This document shows, in pieces, positions 59,969 through 64,000 of a DNA stretch of 64,000 nt. Position 1 is the stretch's first letter. The number at the start of each line of letters is the position of its first letter. The notes under the pieces were generated by a model that worked only from the letters and a program-made list of their open reading frames with translations, made no database searches and was not told where the DNA came from. Both the position numbers and the translations under genes were made by a program. Origin of the DNA: Leptospiraceae bacterium. GTDB lineage: Bacteria; Spirochaetota; Leptospiria; Leptospirales; Leptospiraceae. The stretch is taken from NCBI GenBank assembly GCA_016708435.1, contig JADJFV010000001.1, positions 620,001-684,000 of the forward strand, read 5' to 3'.

Positions 59969-62605
59969 TTATTTAATATCTCTTGATAATATTAAAATAT
60001 CTTTATCTGATGATTTTAAACTAGATTGAATTTTTCCTAAATCCTCTGAAGTCTGTGCTGGCTTTGACAATACGTTAACTAAGTCGGCAAATGGATATTT
60101 GTCTCCCTCCAATCTATCAACGTAATAGAGCGTATTTACTCCTTTTCTCATCCAGAAGTCTGACCAGAAATAATAATCAAGGGAAACTGAATCGAGTGAC
60201 GATTTTGGAAAGATTGTATTAGAAAATAAGATTGCATTTGGTATCATTCTTAGATCTACGCGACGTTGCATCTTTAAGAATGATATAGACGAATTATTTT
60301 GACATCTCCATTCAAAGTTTTCTATGGAAGAAGTGTCGCGATTTCCTAAGTCTCTTGTGTTCCAAATATGAAGTCTGTCTTCTGTTGGAAAAGTTTTAAG
60401 TCCTTCGAAATAATCTGTGGGTAAATATTGAATTGTTCCAGCAGATACTTCACTTCCATTCTCACAACTTACGGCAACTGGTTGTAAGTCGCTTTCTAAC
60501 TTTTTAGAATTAGATTTACCAAATCGATAAAATAGCCTTACATTTAATAATGCATTATTCTTTTTCATTGCTTGGTATAAATCTATACCAATTGGATTCA
60601 GGAATATTTGCACGTTTCCTGCTCTTTCAAGGAAGGGAATAGATGCAAAGACCTTATTGTAATAAGCCGTTGTTCTATAGTCGATAGAATTATGCTGACT
60701 ATAATTCCATTTATCCCTTGTTGCTTCTGGATTGTAAGAGATAACATAGATTTTTTCGTTAAATGAGAACGCCGATACAAACGGATCCTTTAACTCTTTG
60801 AGAATGCTTAAATCAAAAGTTTCTGTTTCTGAAATAATCTTAACTGCTTCTGCGTCGCGTAATTTAGAGTAACCGCTTTTGCTATAATACATATCGTTCG
60901 CAGGTCTAAAGGCTCGGTATTGTTTCATTCTTTTTACAACATCTGGAATTTGCGAAATGCTTTTACCTGCAATGACTGGAGATTTCACTCTCATCTTTTG
61001 ATAATAATACAAAAATTCAGCAAGCGATTGGTAATTTTTAGTGTGAATAAAAAACTGAACGGCATTTCTAAAGAATGCTTCTGTATCAAAGCGAGAATCT
61101 AGAAAATTTTTAACTCCAAGTATATCGTCTAACGGTTCTTCATTTCGCATAGAATGGAGTAGAGAACGATAAGATGCTGCATGATTGCCACGTTCTCCGC
61201 CTTGCACACGAGCAAATAAGATGCCAGATGATCGCATCCATTCAGAACTAAACACTGGATCTGAACCACCAATGATGCCATAACTCTTTGTAAATTGAAC
61301 AGTGGACTTGCGGTATTTCTTACTCAATATACTGCAATAACCGTTCATCAAAGTCGCCGCATATTCTACACGTTTCCAGCCTTTGCTTTGCGCAATATAC
61401 AGAATATCCTCTGAAATCTTTTCGGCTACTTCTGGTTTATCAAACATCATTATCTGTGCAATGCGAAGTCGGATAAAGAGGCTATCCTCTGTCACTCTTC
61501 CTTCTGGATTTAAGCTTTTAAGTGCTTTGACTGCATTCACTGCTGACTTCGATTTCCATAAAGAAAGGGAAATTAGATTTCTAGCACCGTTAATAGAAAT
61601 GTAATCATCGTAGAATGGGTTTTTCAAAGATTTATTCCAATCTTTTAAATTCAATTCCAAGTAGTAGGTTAATGACTGTTTGTAATCTTTTCGCAGGTAT
61701 GCTATGGCGCCGAGCTTTAAGAATAAATGATTTTTATTCGAACTAATCGATGGTGTTCGTTTCGATACATAAACAAGTGATTCTTCTGCTCCCAATAAAT
61801 CATCATTTAACATTTGGTAATACGATAGTCTTTCATGATTTACAGGATCGAAAGAGCCACTTACCTTTTGTAGATTAACTAACGTTTTTTGAAAATGCAC
61901 TGCTTCGAATACAAATCCGAGATAGGCTAATTTAGTTGGTAAGTCAGTCGAGAATTGAGATAGATAGCTAATATGGAATAATTCCGATTCTTCAAAGAAA
62001 GGAGCAACCAATCTGTCGAGATTTAGAAAGTCACGGTGGGGATAATCGCTGTTTTCTACTAAATGTTCTAAATGGATCGAGAGTTTCATCAGCCTACAAT
62101 AACCATACATGGGTTTGCTTCGATTGCAGTTTAGATTTTTAATTGCCTCTTTTGTGTCTGCGCCAACGGCTGTTTTCTTTAAATTGCTTTTTATTAATTT
62201 AGCAATGCTAATGTTTAGAGGATTTTCTTCTCGATTAATTAAATCATCTAGCTTGACAGTTGCATCAGCAGTTTCTCCTTTTTCAATTTTCCAAAATACT
62301 AAAATAAGGTTTGCTAGAAAGTCATAATTATTTTTGTCATTCTTAAGAAGACTAACTAGGTTGGTTAATCCGTCTTTATCCCCACGAGCAATATAGTATT
62401 CAGAGACAAATAAAGCATATTGTTGCATCTGGTCACTGTTTAACTTTTGTGGCAGATAACGAATCGTATCCCTTGTATCGAAACTATTTATATCATTAAT
62501 ATATAGAATGGAATGGTTATTACCCACTTCCCATCCTGTAAAAGGTGCTGCTAAAATTGTTGTGCTGAAAATAAGAAAAAGGAAAAATGCTTTTTTAAAA
62601 TTCAT
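59969..62605 (-). CDS. Large exported TPR-like protein of unknown function
   Basis: The 878-residue protein has a signal peptide (about 1-19, FSTTILAAPF). The first about 500 residues are helical with degenerate tetratricopeptide-like repeats (KLGAIAYLRKDYKQSLTYYL, NGYCSILSKKYRKSTVQFTK). The last about 280 residues are more mixed, with strands (VSAFSFNEKIYVISYNPEA). I do not recognise an enzymatic motif. It follows the M3 peptidase on the same strand with 28 bases between them, so they may be co-transcribed. A periplasmic scaffold is the likeliest guess. Confidence 0.65.
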   Translation of the reverse strand: MNFKKAFFLFLIFSTTILAAPFTGWEVGNNHSILYINDINSFDTRDTIRYLPQKLNSDQMQQYALFVSEYYIARGDKDGLTNLVSLLKNDKNNYDFLANLILVFWKIEKGETADATVKLDDLINREENPLNISIAKLIKSNLKKTAVGADTKEAIKNLNCNRSKPMYGYCRLMKLSIHLEHLVENSDYPHRDFLNLDRLVAPFFEESELFHISYLSQFSTDLPTKLAYLGFVFEAVHFQKTLVNLQKVSGSFDPVNHERLSYYQMLNDDLLGAEESLVYVSKRTPSISSNKNHLFLKLGAIAYLRKDYKQSLTYYLELNLKDWNKSLKNPFYDDYISINGARNLISLSLWKSKSAVNAVKALKSLNPEGRVTEDSLFIRLRIAQIMMFDKPEVAEKISEDILYIAQSKGWKRVEYAATLMNGYCSILSKKYRKSTVQFTKSYGIIGGSDPVFSSEWMRSSGILFARVQGGERGNHAASYRSLLHSMRNEEPLDDILGVKNFLDSRFDTEAFFRNAVQFFIHTKNYQSLAEFLYYYQKMRVKSPVIAGKSISQIPDVVKRMKQYRAFRPANDMYYSKSGYSKLRDAEAVKIISETETFDLSILKELKDPFVSAFSFNEKIYVISYNPEATRDKWNYSQHNSIDYRTTAYYNKVFASIPFLERAGNVQIFLNPIGIDLYQAMKKNNALLNVRLFYRFGKSNSKKLESDLQPVAVSCENGSEVSAGTIQYLPTDYFEGLKTFPTEDRLHIWNTRDLGNRDTSSIENFEWRCQNNSSISFLKMQRRVDLRMIPNAILFSNTIFPKSSLDSVSLDYYFWSDFWMRKGVNTLYYVDRLEGDKYPFADLVNVLSKPAQTSEDLGKIQSSLKSSDKDILILSRDIK

Positions 62606-62633
62606 AAATTTTTACTCAGTAGAAAAGAAATTT

Positions 62634-64000
62634 TTATTCGCTAATCTCTTTTTTGATTAGATTGACCAAATCCTGCAAACTTTTTTTATCCATTACGAAA
62701 CTAATATTCCCTGATTCAAATAATTTTGGTAATGGAACCGAACCTCCAAGCGAGAGAGCTTTTAAATAGTATTCTATTGCTTCTTTTTCATTTACAAGAC
62801 TATTACGCCAAAATTGCAAAGCTCCTAATTGTGCAATGCCATATTCAATATAATAAAAAGGAGATGTGTAGACATGTGGATACTGCCAACGGGTCTTTTC
62901 GATTCTATCTAATCCACTCATATCGAGGAAAGGTTGAAATCTACGATTGAGCTCTTGCCATTTTTTACCTCTTGCCTCCCGTCCATTATCTTCTGTCGTA
63001 TAAACCCAGTGTTGAAAAGAATCAATCATAGACATAAATGGGAAAAATTCTACAATCTTAATGAGTTGCTCTCGTTTAACGCGCGTTATCTCTTCTTTCT
63101 TGTATACGTTGTGAAAGTAGGGTCTTCCCAAAAGTTCCATAGACATGGAGGCGACTTCTGCAAATTCTAAAGGAGACGAACGATAGCTTTTTAGGAATTG
63201 ATCTCGTGCTTGAAATGCATGAAAAGAATGACCGGCTTCGTGTAACAATGTATCTACATCTCTTTTGGAACCGACTGCATTCATGAAAATAAAGGGAACT
63301 CTTTTTTCGGAAAGCTCAGTCATGTATCCACCCGGAGCTTTGCCTTCTCGACTTGACAAATCTAATAGCTTATGCTCTCGCATATACTGAAAGTATCCAC
63401 CGATAATCGGATTTAATGCAGAAAATATTTTTTCTGTCTTGTCGCAAAGTTCTTTCTCTGAATCAAATGCTTTTATAATTCCGTATCCATCCGGGTCAAC
63501 ATATAAGTCCCAGGGGCGAAGGCTTGTTATTCCTAACTTCTTACATTTTTCCTTTGTCCATTCTGAAATTAAAGGAACCAATGTTTCGGCAATGGAGTCA
63601 TGCATATTTAAACAGTCTTGAGGAGTATAATCAAATCTTCCCTTTGAAACAAACGCATAATCACGATAATTCGCAAAGCCTGCATTGCGTGCTGCTTGCG
63701 TTCTGATTTTCAACATTTCATCAAATAAATCTTCTAATTGCTCTGCATCTTTTAGGTGAACGTCAACTCTTGCTCTGTATGTTTTCTCGCGTATAATGCG
63801 ATCTGGATTTTCTTGGAAAACAGCCATTTGCTGCACAGTATAATTTTTACCTTCGTATTCTACCATCCAGGAGCCGGTTATCTTTTGATAAGTCTGTGAT
63901 AACTTTGCGTCTTGTATAAATAAATCAATGTTTTCCTTTCTGTAAATTTCTTTTTCTGATTTAGTCTTCTTGATAAAAACCGCATAATAACTATTATCCA
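62634..64000 (-). CDS. M3-family oligoendopeptidase, 5' end beyond window
   Basis: The frame is open through the window edge at 64000 (the upstream codons read AVFIKKTKSEKEIYRKENID), so the start lies outside. The visible C-terminal 455 residues contain the zinc site LLHEAGHSFHAF (HExxH) and the third ligand region SPLEFAEVASMSMELLG, both typical of PepF/M3 peptidases. They cleave short peptides in the cytoplasm. A Met at 63866 begins a shorter frame but is internal, since homologous sequence continues upstream. Confidence 0.92.
   Translation of the reverse strand, partial: DNSYYAVFIKKTKSEKEIYRKENIDLFIQDAKLSQTYQKITGSWMVEYEGKNYTVQQMAVFQENPDRIIREKTYRARVDVHLKDAEQLEDLFDEMLKIRTQAARNAGFANYRDYAFVSKGRFDYTPQDCLNMHDSIAETLVPLISEWTKEKCKKLGITSLRPWDLYVDPDGYGIIKAFDSEKELCDKTEKIFSALNPIIGGYFQYMREHKLLDLSSREGKAPGGYMTELSEKRVPFIFMNAVGSKRDVDTLLHEAGHSFHAFQARDQFLKSYRSSPLEFAEVASMSMELLGRPYFHNVYKKEEITRVKREQLIKIVEFFPFMSMIDSFQHWVYTTEDNGREARGKKWQELNRRFQPFLDMSGLDRIEKTRWQYPHVYTSPFYYIEYGIAQLGALQFWRNSLVNEKEAIEYYLKALSLGGSVPLPKLFESGNISFVMDKKSLQDLVNLIKKEISE

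Overview
The window is about 35% GC and most likely comes from a spirochaete of the family Leptospiraceae, related to Leptospira. The evidence is the dnaN-recF-DUF721 gene order, a TIGR04452-type lipoprotein, many proteins with spirochaete-style lipoboxes, and a high density of SpoIIE phosphatases, class III cyclases, GGDEF and chemosensory proteins. No rRNA, tRNA or CRISPR array was seen. Family assignments come from reading motifs by eye; no database was searched.

Layout. 1-3.3 kb: two TPR-type proteins (one a lipoprotein cut by the window edge) and the RlpA-like lipoprotein. 3.3-3.9 kb: a VapBC toxin-antitoxin pair. 4-11.2 kb: a membrane SpoIIE phosphatase divergent from a TonB-dependent receptor with its partner lipoprotein. 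11.2-12.7 kb: a small lipoprotein, an ArsI/CadI-type metal(loid) enzyme with a clear operator-promoter, and MITE-like debris. 12.7-18.2 kb: trpS, a large unknown protein, LolA-like, a second SpoIIE phosphatase and a TIGR04452 lipoprotein. 18.3-26.1 kb: PstS-like lipoprotein, CutA, a 24-residue basic peptide gene, an Omp85-type barrel, a polyferredoxin, a STAS protein, galK and pgi. 26.1-32.6 kb: a possible transposase remnant, acs, lepB overlapping atpZ, a 7TM-GGDEF cyclase and a GNAT enzyme.

33.1-40 kb is an accessory block. An ArsR regulator heads about a dozen small genes on one strand: three SRPBCC/AHSA1, three RibD-type reductases, two VOC proteins, a GyrI-like domain, a double DUF1801, an Imm5-like protein and DoxX. 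Two of these genes carry single-base frameshifts, both next to 5-base A/T runs. Then come a small secreted Cys/Lys-rich protein, a MarR regulator under a 52-bp near-perfect palindrome, and a MacAB/DevBCA-like exporter.

46.2-54.4 kb is a compact chemosensory operon: a soluble duplicated MCP-Cache protein, a double CheW, a CheA-REC hybrid and a multi-receiver adenylate/guanylate cyclase. It suggests a chemosensory array whose output is a cyclic nucleotide rather than the flagellar motor. It is divergent from dnaN-recF-DUF721, which here lacks the usual dnaA and gyrB neighbours. The window ends with an SGNH lipoprotein, a barrel protein, a large secreted TPR-like protein and an M3 peptidase cut by the edge.

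Several intergenic inverted-repeat families recur: GTGAGAAATCTAT-type, CCCCCGA-type and CCACAGAG-type.
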